From positions 1 to 33,605 of the forward strand of contig JAEYRC010000065.1 of NCBI GenBank assembly GCA_023409675.1: DNA of 33,605 nt. The letters are read 5' to 3'. A program made the translations under genes and the position numbers. Origin of the DNA: Bacteroidota bacterium. GTDB taxonomy: Bacteria; Bacteroidota; Bacteroidia; Chitinophagales; Chitinophagaceae. Shown piece after piece: positions 24,793 to 32,806 of the stretch; position 1 is the first letter of the stretch; the number at the start of each line of letters is the position of its first letter. The notes under the pieces are model-generated. The model saw only the letters and a list, made by a program, of their open reading frames with translations. It searched no databases and had not been told where the DNA came from.

Positions 24793-24866
24793 CCTGATTA
24801 AAAATATATGGTCACATCACTGGAGCTCTATAATCTGCTTTTGTTTGAACTGTCGCCCGGTGTATC

Positions 24867-25991
24867 TTGCAACTCTTGCTGCGATTACACCATATAGCGT
24901 TAACTCATTTTAAAAACTACCGGCAAACGGAATTTGATTTTTCCGGTCGTATTATTGGTATTTCCGGACCGAATGGAATTGGTAAGACCAATTTGCTCGA
25001 TGCCATCCATTACCTGTGCTTTTCCAGAAGTTACTTCACCCGCACCGAATCGCGGAATGTACAGCAGGGTATGGAGGGCTTTCGGCTCTCCGGAGATTTT
25101 TCGATGAACGGGGAAACGATTGCCGTTACCTGTATTTTGCGGGAAGGAGGAAGAAAAGAGATGTTATGGAATTCGGAGAAGTATGAGAAATTCTCCCTCC
25201 ATATCGGTCGGCTGCCCTGCGTTGTGATAGCACCTGATGATGTCTATATCATTGCTTCCGCCAGTGAAGAACGCAGGCGGTTTTTAGATACCCTTATCGC
25301 GCAGCTCAACCCCGCTTACCTGCGCGAACTGATTGATTACAATAAGATTTTACAGCAGCGCAACAGTTACCTGCGCAACCTGACGGGCATGAGCGCCGAT
25401 CACCGGTTGCTCGATGTATACGATAATCAACTGAGTACGCTTGGCAGCTCCATATTTATTCACCGGCAGAATTTTTTACAGGATTTTATTCCAGAGGTTC
25501 AACGCAATTATTCCCGTATCGCCGGAAAATCTGAACCGGTGGAGTTGCTGTACCGCAGCCAGGCCCGCGAGGGCGACCTTTTCCGGCAGCTCGGCGCCAG
25601 CAGGCAGAAGGACATTCTCACCAGGCGAAGCAATACAGGAGTTCATAAAGATGATCTAGAAATTTTACTGGATGGTCAGCCTTTTAAAGGACACGCGTCC
25701 CAGGGACAGCGAAAGAGCCTGTTGTTTGCCCTGAAGCTCTCCGAATTCGGATTTCTTAAAAAATTCAAAGGTTTTTCACCCCTGCTCCTGCTGGATGATA
25801 TTTTTGAGAAACTCGATGAAGAGCGTATGAAGAATCTGTTGCAGACGGTTTGTCACGAACATGACGGGCAGATTTTTATCACCGATACCCATGCCGGCCG
25901 CATTGAACAGCATATCCAGCCTTTAGGGATGGACATGCAGTCGCTGGCCTTACCCGATACTACTTCCTCTTTATCATCATTTAATGTTTAA
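24867..25991 (+). CDS. recF: DNA replication and repair protein RecF
   Basis: This 374-residue SMC-like ATPase loads recombination factors at single-strand gaps. Motifs are FKNYRQTEF (15-23), Walker A GPNGIGKT (34-41), the ABC signature SQGQRKS and Walker B LLLLDDIFEKLD. The frame opens after a TGA at 24846 and has no ATG before the Walker A motif, so a non-ATG start is needed. TTG at 24867 is used here, and TTG at 24876 is an alternative. The stop overlaps the start of the next gene by eight bases (ATGTTTAA), which implies coupled translation. The gene is divergent from the pdhA run. Confidence 0.94.
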   Translation: MQLLLRLHHIALTHFKNYRQTEFDFSGRIIGISGPNGIGKTNLLDAIHYLCFSRSYFTRTESRNVQQGMEGFRLSGDFSMNGETIAVTCILREGGRKEMLWNSEKYEKFSLHIGRLPCVVIAPDDVYIIASASEERRRFLDTLIAQLNPAYLRELIDYNKILQQRNSYLRNLTGMSADHRLLDVYDNQLSTLGSSIFIHRQNFLQDFIPEVQRNYSRIAGKSEPVELLYRSQAREGDLFRQLGASRQKDILTRRSNTGVHKDDLEILLDGQPFKGHASQGQRKSLLFALKLSEFGFLKKFKGFSPLLLLDDIFEKLDEERMKNLLQTVCHEHDGQIFITDTHAGRIEQHIQPLGMDMQSLALPDTTSSLSSFNV

Positions 25992-28926
25992 GGATCCGGA
26001 TTACACCATGCAAACTGAACTCACCGCCCTACGCCAGCAACTACACGGACAATTATTTTTTGATGATTCAACCCGTGGGCGCACCCAGGTTATGGCCTAT
26101 TCTACCGACGCGTCTGTCTATCAGCAACATCCACTGGCTGTTGTCATACCGGAAGATGCGGAGGATATCCGGCTGTTGATTGACTTTGCCCGGCGGCATA
26201 AGGTTACGCTAATTCCCCGCGCTGCCGGAACCTCTCTGGCCGGCCAGGTGGTGGGAGACGGAATTGTGGTGGATATCTCTACGCACTTTACCCGTATTCT
26301 TGAATTGAATGAAGCGGAAAAATGGGTCAGGGTTCAGCCCGGCGTTATCCGTGATGACCTGAATGTTTACCTTAAACCCTTCAACCTGATGTTCGGTCCG
26401 GAAACATCCACCGCGAACCGGGCAATGATCGGAGGAATGACAGGAAATAATTCCTGCGGACTGCACAGTATCGTTTGGGGATCAGTACGGGATCACCTGC
26501 TTGAAGTAAAGGGATTTCTTGCCGATGGAACAGAAGTAACTTTTGGCAGGGAAGACGATCTTACGGATCCGGGGAACAGTCTGAAAGCAACTGTTTATAC
26601 TGGATTGATGGAGCTGCTTAGCGATCCGCATAACCAGCACCTGATCCGGACAAACTTTCCCAAGCCTGGTGTGGTAAGACGTAATACCGGGTATGCGCTG
26701 GACAGCCTGCTCGACATGCAGCCTTTCAATCCGCAGGGCAGACCTTTTAACCTTTGTTCTCTAATTGCCGGCTCAGAAGGAACGCTGATGTTCATTACGG
26801 AAATCAAAATCGGTTTGATTCCGCTCCCGCCTAAAAATATCGCCCTGGTTTGTATTCATTGTGCAACGCTGCAGGATGCTTTTCTGGCAAATATTACCGC
26901 GCTGCGCCACAAACCCATGGCATCCGAACTGGTTGACCGGTATATTATGAATTTCACCCTGCAGCATCCGGAATATTATAAAAATTGCTTTTTCATTGAA
27001 GGCGATCCGGCCGCCATTCTTATGGTAGAGTTTATGGCCGGCACGCTGGAAGAAGCCGATCTGCAGGCAACGCAACTGATCACTGAACTGCAACAGCAAA
27101 ACTTAGGCTATGCATGGCCGGTATTGCATAATACCGATACCCGTTATGCCTGGGATGTTCGTAAAGCGGGACTGGGCCTGCTGCGTAACCTGCCCGGGGA
27201 TACGCAACCCGTGAACCTTATTGAAGACTGCGCGGTAGATCCATTGGAACTGCCCCAGTATATTGCCGGTGTTCAGGAAATCCTTGCGCGCTATGGCGTG
27301 AACGCGTCATACTATGCCCATGCGGGCGCAGGAGAGATTCATGTGGAACCGATGATCAACCTGAAATCCGAAGAAGGGGTGCATGTCTTTCGCCGTATCC
27401 TTGCGGAAACTGTTGAACTGGTTAAAAAATTCCGTGGATCCTTGTCTGGCGAGCATGGAGATGGACGTTTGCGGGGAGAGTTTATCGCGTCGGTAACCGG
27501 TGCTGAAACTTATGCGTTATTTGAGCGGGTGAAACATCTGTTTGATCCGCATGGTGTTTTCAATAAAGGTAAGGTCACCGGCACACCCCCCATGGATGAG
27601 CATTTACGGGTAAATCCAGGTCAGCGAAGCAAGTTGCAGGAAACCCTGTACGACTTCAACCTGCCGGGTGGAATGCTGGCTATGGCTGAAAAATGCAGCG
27701 GGTCGGGCGATTGCCGAAAGACTGAAGTCACCGGGGGCATCATGTGCCCGAGTTATATGGCTACCCGGTCGGAAAAGGACACTACCCGTGCAAGAGCAAA
27801 TTTGCTGAGGCAATTCCTTAGTGCGCCTCATGATGTAGATCCGTTGAATCATGAAGAGCTCCGCGAAGTTCTTGACCTGTGCCTGAGCTGCAAAGGATGC
27901 AAAACGGAATGCCCCTCGGCGGTGGATGTGGCGAAAATGAAAGCTGAATTTCTTTATCAGTTTCAGCAAAAAAACGGTTACTCCTTCCGAACCAGGCTGA
28001 TTGGAAACTTCAATGCACAAATGCGCCTGGCATCAGCCGTTGCGCCATTATACAACCTGGTTGCGGGTACTCCCCTGTTCCAGCGGATGATGAGCAAAGT
28101 GATTGGGTTTCATCCCGACAGGTCTATGCCGAAAGTACATGCTCAAAGTCTGCGTAAATGGTACAACCGACAGCCGTTTGAGCGGCAGGGAAAAAGAACA
28201 GTGTATTTTTTCTGTGATGAGTTCAGCAATTATCTTGATGTTGAAATCGGCAAAAAAGCCATTCTCCTCCTTATTCGGTTAGGCTATAACGTTATTATGC
28301 CCCCGCACCGGGAAAGTGGCCGGAGTTTCTTATCGAAGGGAATGCTTGCTGAAGCCCGGAAACTGGCGGTGGAAAATATCCAATGTTTCGCGCCGCTGGT
28401 GTCGGACGACACGCCGTTGATCGGACTGGAGCCCTCAGCTATCCTGAGTTTCAGAGATGAGTATATAGACCTTGTGCGTGGTGATTTAAAGACCGCCGCA
28501 CAGCAACTGGCCCGGCAGGTATTTACGATCGATGAATTTCTGGCCAATGAAATTGAGCGCGGGCATATCAGTTCAGATCAGTTTACAACGGAAAAACGCA
28601 GTATTGTTTTGCATGGGCATTGTTATCAGAAAGTGTTATCAGCTCAGCAGTTCACCTATTCTGTTCTAAGTCTTCCGGAAAATTATTCTGTACAGGTCAT
28701 TCCTTCAGGGTGTTGTGGAATGGCTGGCTCATTCGGTTATGAAAAAGAGCACTATGGCGTGTCTCAGCAGGTGGGTGAACTGGTTCTGTATCCGGCTATT
28801 CGCAGGCAAGAGGAAGACGTACTGATCGTGGCGGCCGGAACATCCTGCCGGCATCAGATCAAAGACGGCACCGGACGCATTGCCCTGCATCCTGTTGAAG
28901 TGATGATGGATGCACTGAAAAAATAG
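25984..28926 (+). CDS. FAD-binding and Fe-S-binding dehydrogenase (YdiJ/GlcD-GlcF type)
   Basis: This is a 980-residue fusion of a GlcD-like flavoprotein and a GlcF-like iron-sulfur protein. Residues about 45-190 hold the FAD domain (LIPRAAGTSLAGQVVGDG, GGMTGNNSCG). About 270-535 is the FAD-oxidase C-terminal domain (SGEHGDGRLRGEFI). Two cysteine clusters follow: CSGSGDCRK with GIMCP, then CLSCKGCKTECP. A CCG-type region near the end has HGHCYQK and SGCCGMAGSFGYE. E. coli YdiJ, of similar size, oxidises D-2-hydroxyglutarate; related enzymes oxidise D-lactate. Substrate is therefore a D-2-hydroxyacid, with the exact one unproven. A second ATG at 26008 is an alternative start. It overlaps recF by eight bases. 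Confidence 0.93.
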   Translation: MFKDPDYTMQTELTALRQQLHGQLFFDDSTRGRTQVMAYSTDASVYQQHPLAVVIPEDAEDIRLLIDFARRHKVTLIPRAAGTSLAGQVVGDGIVVDISTHFTRILELNEAEKWVRVQPGVIRDDLNVYLKPFNLMFGPETSTANRAMIGGMTGNNSCGLHSIVWGSVRDHLLEVKGFLADGTEVTFGREDDLTDPGNSLKATVYTGLMELLSDPHNQHLIRTNFPKPGVVRRNTGYALDSLLDMQPFNPQGRPFNLCSLIAGSEGTLMFITEIKIGLIPLPPKNIALVCIHCATLQDAFLANITALRHKPMASELVDRYIMNFTLQHPEYYKNCFFIEGDPAAILMVEFMAGTLEEADLQATQLITELQQQNLGYAWPVLHNTDTRYAWDVRKAGLGLLRNLPGDTQPVNLIEDCAVDPLELPQYIAGVQEILARYGVNASYYAHAGAGEIHVEPMINLKSEEGVHVFRRILAETVELVKKFRGSLSGEHGDGRLRGEFIASVTGAETYALFERVKHLFDPHGVFNKGKVTGTPPMDEHLRVNPGQRSKLQETLYDFNLPGGMLAMAEKCSGSGDCRKTEVTGGIMCPSYMATRSEKDTTRARANLLRQFLSAPHDVDPLNHEELREVLDLCLSCKGCKTECPSAVDVAKMKAEFLYQFQQKNGYSFRTRLIGNFNAQMRLASAVAPLYNLVAGTPLFQRMMSKVIGFHPDRSMPKVHAQSLRKWYNRQPFERQGKRTVYFFCDEFSNYLDVEIGKKAILLLIRLGYNVIMPPHRESGRSFLSKGMLAEARKLAVENIQCFAPLVSDDTPLIGLEPSAILSFRDEYIDLVRGDLKTAAQQLARQVFTIDEFLANEIERGHISSDQFTTEKRSIVLHGHCYQKVLSAQQFTYSVLSLPENYSVQVIPSGCCGMAGSFGYEKEHYGVSQQVGELVLYPAIRRQEEDVLIVAAGTSCRHQIKDGTGRIALHPVEVMMDALKK

Positions 28927-28948
28927 TCGTAAAAAAAGTGGGTGTTGA

Positions 28949-29230
28949 TTATTTAATGACGACTTCGCGGATTACATTTTCCTTAAGCGCTTCATTTACC
29001 CGCTGGCGGATCTTTTCTTTCTGATAAACGAGTTCCTGCTTGAGTGGCGCTACGCTGGTAGTAATAAAAAGGGTTTGTCCGTGAATCTGAATTTTATCGG
29101 TGTAGCGGGCAATAGTTTTACCCATCAGGTTTTCCCAGATATCTTCAATCTGCAGGGCCTGAATAGATCCCTTATACCGGCTGTTCTTCAAAAACTGTTG
29201 CATTGCCTCTGCTATCGAATACTCACTCAT
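28949..29230 (-). CDS. DUF721 family protein (DciA-like)
   Basis: This 93-residue protein is a compact DUF721 domain. It has an N-terminal helix (IAEAMQQFLKNS), the IEDIWENLMGKTIARYTDKIQ stretch and a C-terminal VAPLKQELVYQKEKIRQRVNEAL helix. The domain is the core of DciA, which loads the replicative helicase in bacteria lacking DnaC. Short DUF721 proteins like this are common in Bacteroidota. The helicase-loader role is inferred from family. It ends the DUF1599 run and converges on the YdiJ-like gene. Proximity to recF fits the replication theme but the strand differs. Confidence 0.88.
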   Translation of the reverse strand: MSEYSIAEAMQQFLKNSRYKGSIQALQIEDIWENLMGKTIARYTDKIQIHGQTLFITTSVAPLKQELVYQKEKIRQRVNEALKENVIREVVIK

Positions 29231-29255
29231 ACATACTGATTAAAGATAATCGAAG

Positions 29256-30161
29256 TTATTTTTTTCCGGGAATATCTACCCTGAACCGCTCTATTCCTTT
29301 CCTGTCCTGCAGGGTCACAAAAGCTGTTCTGTAATCTGATCCGCCAAAGGTAATATTACTGACTTTTTTTCCTTTCAGGGATATTTCCCGTATCTGCTGA
29401 CCTTCCGGGTTGAATACGGCGATCGTTCCTTTTCCATACCGGGTGACATAGAGGTTGCCGACACTGTCGCATTTCATTCCGTCAAAACCATGATCATCAA
29501 CGGTAACGAACAACCGCTTATTGAGCAGGTTACCCGCTGCGTCAAGTTCCAGCGCCCAGATTTTCCGCTGCACACTTTCATTTACATACAGGATCTTTTC
29601 ATCGGGGCTCAGGCAGATGCCATTCGTTGTACCCATATCCGGACTGAACAGTACCGCCTTCAGGTCGGTGCCGATTTTCCATACCTGGCCTTTGGAATTC
29701 TTCCAGTCAGGGTCTGAAGCATATACGATACCGGAGGAATGAATACACAGGTCATTGGGCTGATTGAAGCGGCTGTCGTGGCAATATACCGAAAGGGCTT
29801 TGGTGCGGGCATCGACTTCCAGAATGTTATGCCCCCGGAAATCAGCGATAAGCATATTACCGTTCGACCTGAACTGAATACTGTTGCCGGTGCTGGCTTC
29901 AGAAAGTTCTACATACAGCTCAACACGGCCATCGGGATGAACTTTTCCGACTGTGCCGTCTCGCAGGTAATTCACCACAAACAATTCTCCGGCAGCATTC
30001 ACTGCCGGTCCTTCAATATTTGTTGAAAAGAGATTTTCAGCAGTATGATCTTCCGCGGTGAATAATGCAGTTCCTTCACCGGGCTGCTGGGGTACCTGTT
30101 TGCGCTGGCAAAACGTAAATGCCATCATAAGTAGGATTGCCGACAAGCTTTTTTTGAACAT
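29256..30161 (-). CDS. SMP-30/gluconolactonase-like beta-propeller, probable lipoprotein
   Basis: This 301-residue protein has an N-terminal hydrophobic signal with FTFC (Cys18), a non-canonical lipobox, so lipidation is likely but not certain. The mature protein is a six-bladed propeller of the SMP-30/LRE type, with repeated strands such as GNMLIADFRGHNILEVD, GIVYASDPDWKNSKGQVWKI, GICLSPDEKILYVNES and GNLYVTRYGKGTIAVFNPEG. The family hydrolyses sugar lactones with a bound Ca or Zn ion. Whether the metal ligands are complete was not checked. The substrate is unknown. It follows the DoxX-type gene by 21 bases. Confidence 0.85.
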   Translation of the reverse strand: MFKKSLSAILLMMAFTFCQRKQVPQQPGEGTALFTAEDHTAENLFSTNIEGPAVNAAGELFVVNYLRDGTVGKVHPDGRVELYVELSEASTGNSIQFRSNGNMLIADFRGHNILEVDARTKALSVYCHDSRFNQPNDLCIHSSGIVYASDPDWKNSKGQVWKIGTDLKAVLFSPDMGTTNGICLSPDEKILYVNESVQRKIWALELDAAGNLLNKRLFVTVDDHGFDGMKCDSVGNLYVTRYGKGTIAVFNPEGQQIREISLKGKKVSNITFGGSDYRTAFVTLQDRKGIERFRVDIPGKK

Positions 30162-30182
30162 CTCCTGGTAATTTATCAGTGT

Positions 30183-31292
30183 TTAAGGAATTGACTCAAG
30201 CGCGGCTTCGGCATGAATAAGATCAGCATAACTCCACTTGCCGGCAATTGTTCCCTGACGCACGAGGTATAAGGTCGGATTTGCCCGGGCCGCTGTTTTT
30301 ATGGCCACAGCATCACAACGCAAAGGGGTTAATCCGGGAAGAACCGTGCTGCTTCCATCTATGCTGATATTGGTTACCAGGAAAGCGGGGATATTCTTAT
30401 TGCCCGCCTGTTGAATGATCCTGTCGAGCACTACTGACCAGTCACCGGTTCTGATTTCATCTTTCATAAACAGGAACAATTGATAGCGGTCTTCGGAAAG
30501 CAGCGCGGTGGTGGTGTCGGTACCCTGTAAGGTAAACAATGAAAAATCTTTAATCGGTGGAGCTGCATTTCCTTTACGAACTACCTTATCGTAACGCTTT
30601 ACAAAGGTGTAAGTCGCGTCATCAAAATCTTCGGGGAATTCCTCTGCAGTAAATTCTACTTCTTTGCCTTCCTTCTCATATACAAAAGTGATCACGGTAC
30701 TGTCGGCCATGGCGCCTGGTGGAATTTTCATCTTCTCCAGAATATTATTCCCTTTTTTATAGGGCAGGCAGTCTACCACCGGCAGATGCAGCAACACATA
30801 CCACTGGAACGAAAAAGAAACCACTGCTGTAAAGAACAGCAGGATCAGGTTTACCCGGTCGCTTAATGCCGGCCTGATCGAATGGCGGTAAATGAAAATG
30901 GGAAGAATCAGCAACAGCAGCAGCAGGTCTTTGATAAAGGAATGATGTGCCTGCAACGGAATACAATCGCCAAAGCAGCCACATTCCTTAATCTTGCCGG
31001 AAAAAAGCGCATACCCGGTAAGGAAAGTAAAGAACACTATCAACAGCAGTAACATCCAGCTGAAAAATTTCATTTTCCAACCCAGCAGCACGGCTACTCC
31101 CGCAATAATTTCAAAGGCAATCATTATAATTGAAAACGCGAGCGTAAAATCATTGAGGGCATGCAGGTTCCAGACTTCAAAAAATTCCTGCATCTTATAC
31201 GAAAGCCCCAGCGGATCATTGGCTTTGATCAATCCGGAAAAGATAAACAGCACCCCTACAATGATGCGTGAAATGGTCAGAAAAAGTTTCAT
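30183..31292 (-). CDS. DoxX/MauE-type membrane protein (BT_3928 family)
   Basis: This 369-residue protein has an N-terminal DoxX/MauE-like membrane part (helices at about 5-22, 50-70, 77-97, 118-135 and 148-168) with a CGCFGDC motif (104-110) facing a loop. A soluble C-terminal domain, about 185-369, has a thioredoxin-like pattern (PIKDFSLFTLQG and YQLFLFMKDEIRTGDW). A conserved Cys175 sits after the last helix. It matches the BT_3928 family as I recall, which is of unknown function. The paired cysteines suggest a role in thiol or redox chemistry, by analogy with MauE. It lies between DUF1599 and the SMP-30-like gene. Confidence 0.85.
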   Translation of the reverse strand: MKLFLTISRIIVGVLFIFSGLIKANDPLGLSYKMQEFFEVWNLHALNDFTLAFSIIMIAFEIIAGVAVLLGWKMKFFSWMLLLLIVFFTFLTGYALFSGKIKECGCFGDCIPLQAHHSFIKDLLLLLLILPIFIYRHSIRPALSDRVNLILLFFTAVVSFSFQWYVLLHLPVVDCLPYKKGNNILEKMKIPPGAMADSTVITFVYEKEGKEVEFTAEEFPEDFDDATYTFVKRYDKVVRKGNAAPPIKDFSLFTLQGTDTTTALLSEDRYQLFLFMKDEIRTGDWSVVLDRIIQQAGNKNIPAFLVTNISIDGSSTVLPGLTPLRCDAVAIKTAARANPTLYLVRQGTIAGKWSYADLIHAEAALESIP

Positions 31293-31328
31293 CAGCAGTT
31301 GTTTTTATTCGGGCTAAAAGCGCACGTC

Positions 31329-31877
31329 CTATCCGCTATGCTTGCCTTCTTCAATAAGGATCAGGGCAAATAACGCGTAATTGATAATATCAGTATAATT
31401 GGCATCAATTCCTTCACTGATCAGGGTTTTACCGTCATTGGAAATGATCTGCTTCATCCGCAGCAGTTTCATCAGGATGAGGTCGGTAAAGCTTTCCTGG
31501 CTCATATCGCGCCAGGCTTCTCCATAATCATGGTTTTTATTTTCCATGGTTTCCCTGGCTGATGCGATATGGCGGTCGTACCATTCGGTAACCTGCCGTG
31601 GATCATGTTCCCGTTCTTCTATACCACATTCAAGTTGAATCAGTCCGATCACACTGTAGTTCACCATCCCGATGAATTCTCCCGTAATATCATCTTTAAC
31701 CCGTTGATCGCGCTTTAACTGTATTGTTCTGATACGCTGGGCTTTAATGAAAAGCTGGTCAACAATCGATATAGGTCGCAGTACACTCCAGGCCGTACCG
31801 TAATCACTGATTTTCTGTAAAAAAATATTGCGGCAGCGTTGTACGGCCTGGTCAAATTGTTCAAGGGTATTCTTCAT
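31329..31877 (-). CDS. DUF1599 protein (nucleotide-modification-associated domain)
   Basis: This 182-residue protein is built from two copies of one module. Copy 1 (about 22-82) has KISDYGTAW, then LFIKAQRIRTIQ and NYSVIGLIQL. Copy 2 (about 114-175) has KNHDYGEAW, then ILMKLLRMKQI and NYALFALI. Family PF07659 is, as I recall, also called nucleotide modification associated domain 1 and resembles all-alpha NTP pyrophosphohydrolase-type folds. Its role is unproven. Neighbouring with folP and the DoxX-type gene is, from memory, common in Bacteroidota. The gene is divergent from folP with a 71-base gap and heads a four-gene run. Confidence 0.87.
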   Translation of the reverse strand: MKNTLEQFDQAVQRCRNIFLQKISDYGTAWSVLRPISIVDQLFIKAQRIRTIQLKRDQRVKDDITGEFIGMVNYSVIGLIQLECGIEEREHDPRQVTEWYDRHIASARETMENKNHDYGEAWRDMSQESFTDLILMKLLRMKQIISNDGKTLISEGIDANYTDIINYALFALILIEEGKHSG

Positions 31878-31948
31878 CCGGGTTGATCCGATTTAGCTAT
31901 TTTTAATATTAATAGGCGAATTTACACTCCAAATTGTAAAGATACCGA

Positions 31949-32791
31949 ATGATGTTTACCCTTAACTGTAACGGACGTTTGCTGGTGATCCGCCAACCGG
32001 TAGTCATGGGAATCCTGAATGCCACACCTGATTCATTTTATGCCGCAAGCCGCCATTCAGCAGAAAGCGCAGCGTTAATGATGGTTGAAACCATGATGGA
32101 AGAAGGCGCTACTATAGTTGACATTGGTGGTCAGAGTACGGCTCCGGGTAGCATCAGGGTTTCTGAAGATGAAGAACTTCAACGGGTGATCGGTATCATT
32201 GAAGCGGTTCATAACCGGTTTCCGGAGCTCATTCTTTCTGTCGACACCTATTATTCTAATGTAGCCCGACAGGCGGTACAGGCCGGCGCGGGTATTGTTA
32301 ACGATATCAGCGCCGGTACGCTGGATAGCAATATGCTTACTACGGTGGGCAAACTGAATGTGCCCTACATTGCCATGCATATGCGGGGAACACCGCAAAC
32401 TATGAATACACTGGCACAATACGACAATGTTACAACAGATGTACTGGATTATTTCATACAGCGAATGGATGATTTTAAGCGTGCAGGTATCAAAGATATC
32501 ATCATCGACCCGGGTTTCGGTTTTGCCAAAACCATTGCGCACAATTTTGAGCTGCTGCGCAATCTTGACAAATTCCGTATACTACAAAAGCCCCTGTTAG
32601 CGGGGCTTTCGAGAAAATCAACGATTTATAAAACACTCGGCATCAAACCCGATGAATCCCTGAATGGAACAACGGTGTTGAATACCCTGGCCCTGATCAA
32701 CGGTGCCAGCATCCTTCGGGTTCATGATGTGAAGCCCGCGATGGAATGTGTCCGGTTACTGATGGCATCAGGGTGGATAAAAGCATCCTGA
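31949..32791 (+). CDS. folP: dihydropteroate synthase
   Basis: This 280-residue enzyme joins p-aminobenzoate to the pterin diphosphate in folate synthesis and is the sulfonamide target. It shows MGILNATPDSF (20-30), DIGGQSTAPGS (58-68), SVDTYY (97-102), NDISAG (118-123), MHMRGTPQTM (143-152), IIDPGFGFAKT (185-195), LAGLSRKS (217-224) and the C-terminal RVHD (257-260). Loop 2 usually reads STRPG; here the Arg is Ala65. Two adjacent ATG codons (31949 and 31952) could start it. The last codons and stop lie inside a perfect 12-base inverted repeat. It converges with the FKBP gene, 15 bases apart. Confidence 0.95.
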   Translation: MMFTLNCNGRLLVIRQPVVMGILNATPDSFYAASRHSAESAALMMVETMMEEGATIVDIGGQSTAPGSIRVSEDEELQRVIGIIEAVHNRFPELILSVDTYYSNVARQAVQAGAGIVNDISAGTLDSNMLTTVGKLNVPYIAMHMRGTPQTMNTLAQYDNVTTDVLDYFIQRMDDFKRAGIKDIIIDPGFGFAKTIAHNFELLRNLDKFRILQKPLLAGLSRKSTIYKTLGIKPDESLNGTTVLNTLALINGASILRVHDVKPAMECVRLLMASGWIKAS

Positions 32792-32798
32792 TGCCATC
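32761..32798. terminator. perfect inverted repeat across the folP stop codon
   Basis: GATGGCATCAGG at 32761-32772 is exactly complementary to CCTGATGCCATC at 32787-32798, with a 14-base loop. The folP TGA (32789-32791) is inside the right arm. There is no T run on either side, so Rho-independent termination is uncertain, but the site is placed between convergent genes. Confidence 0.55.
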
Positions 32799-32806
32799 CG
32801 GAAAGC

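Noticed and set aside
32587..32609. AAAGCCCC/GGGGCTTT hairpin inside folP
   Set aside because: It lies in the codons for the conserved LAGLSRKS motif, with no T run after it. Coding constraint explains it.
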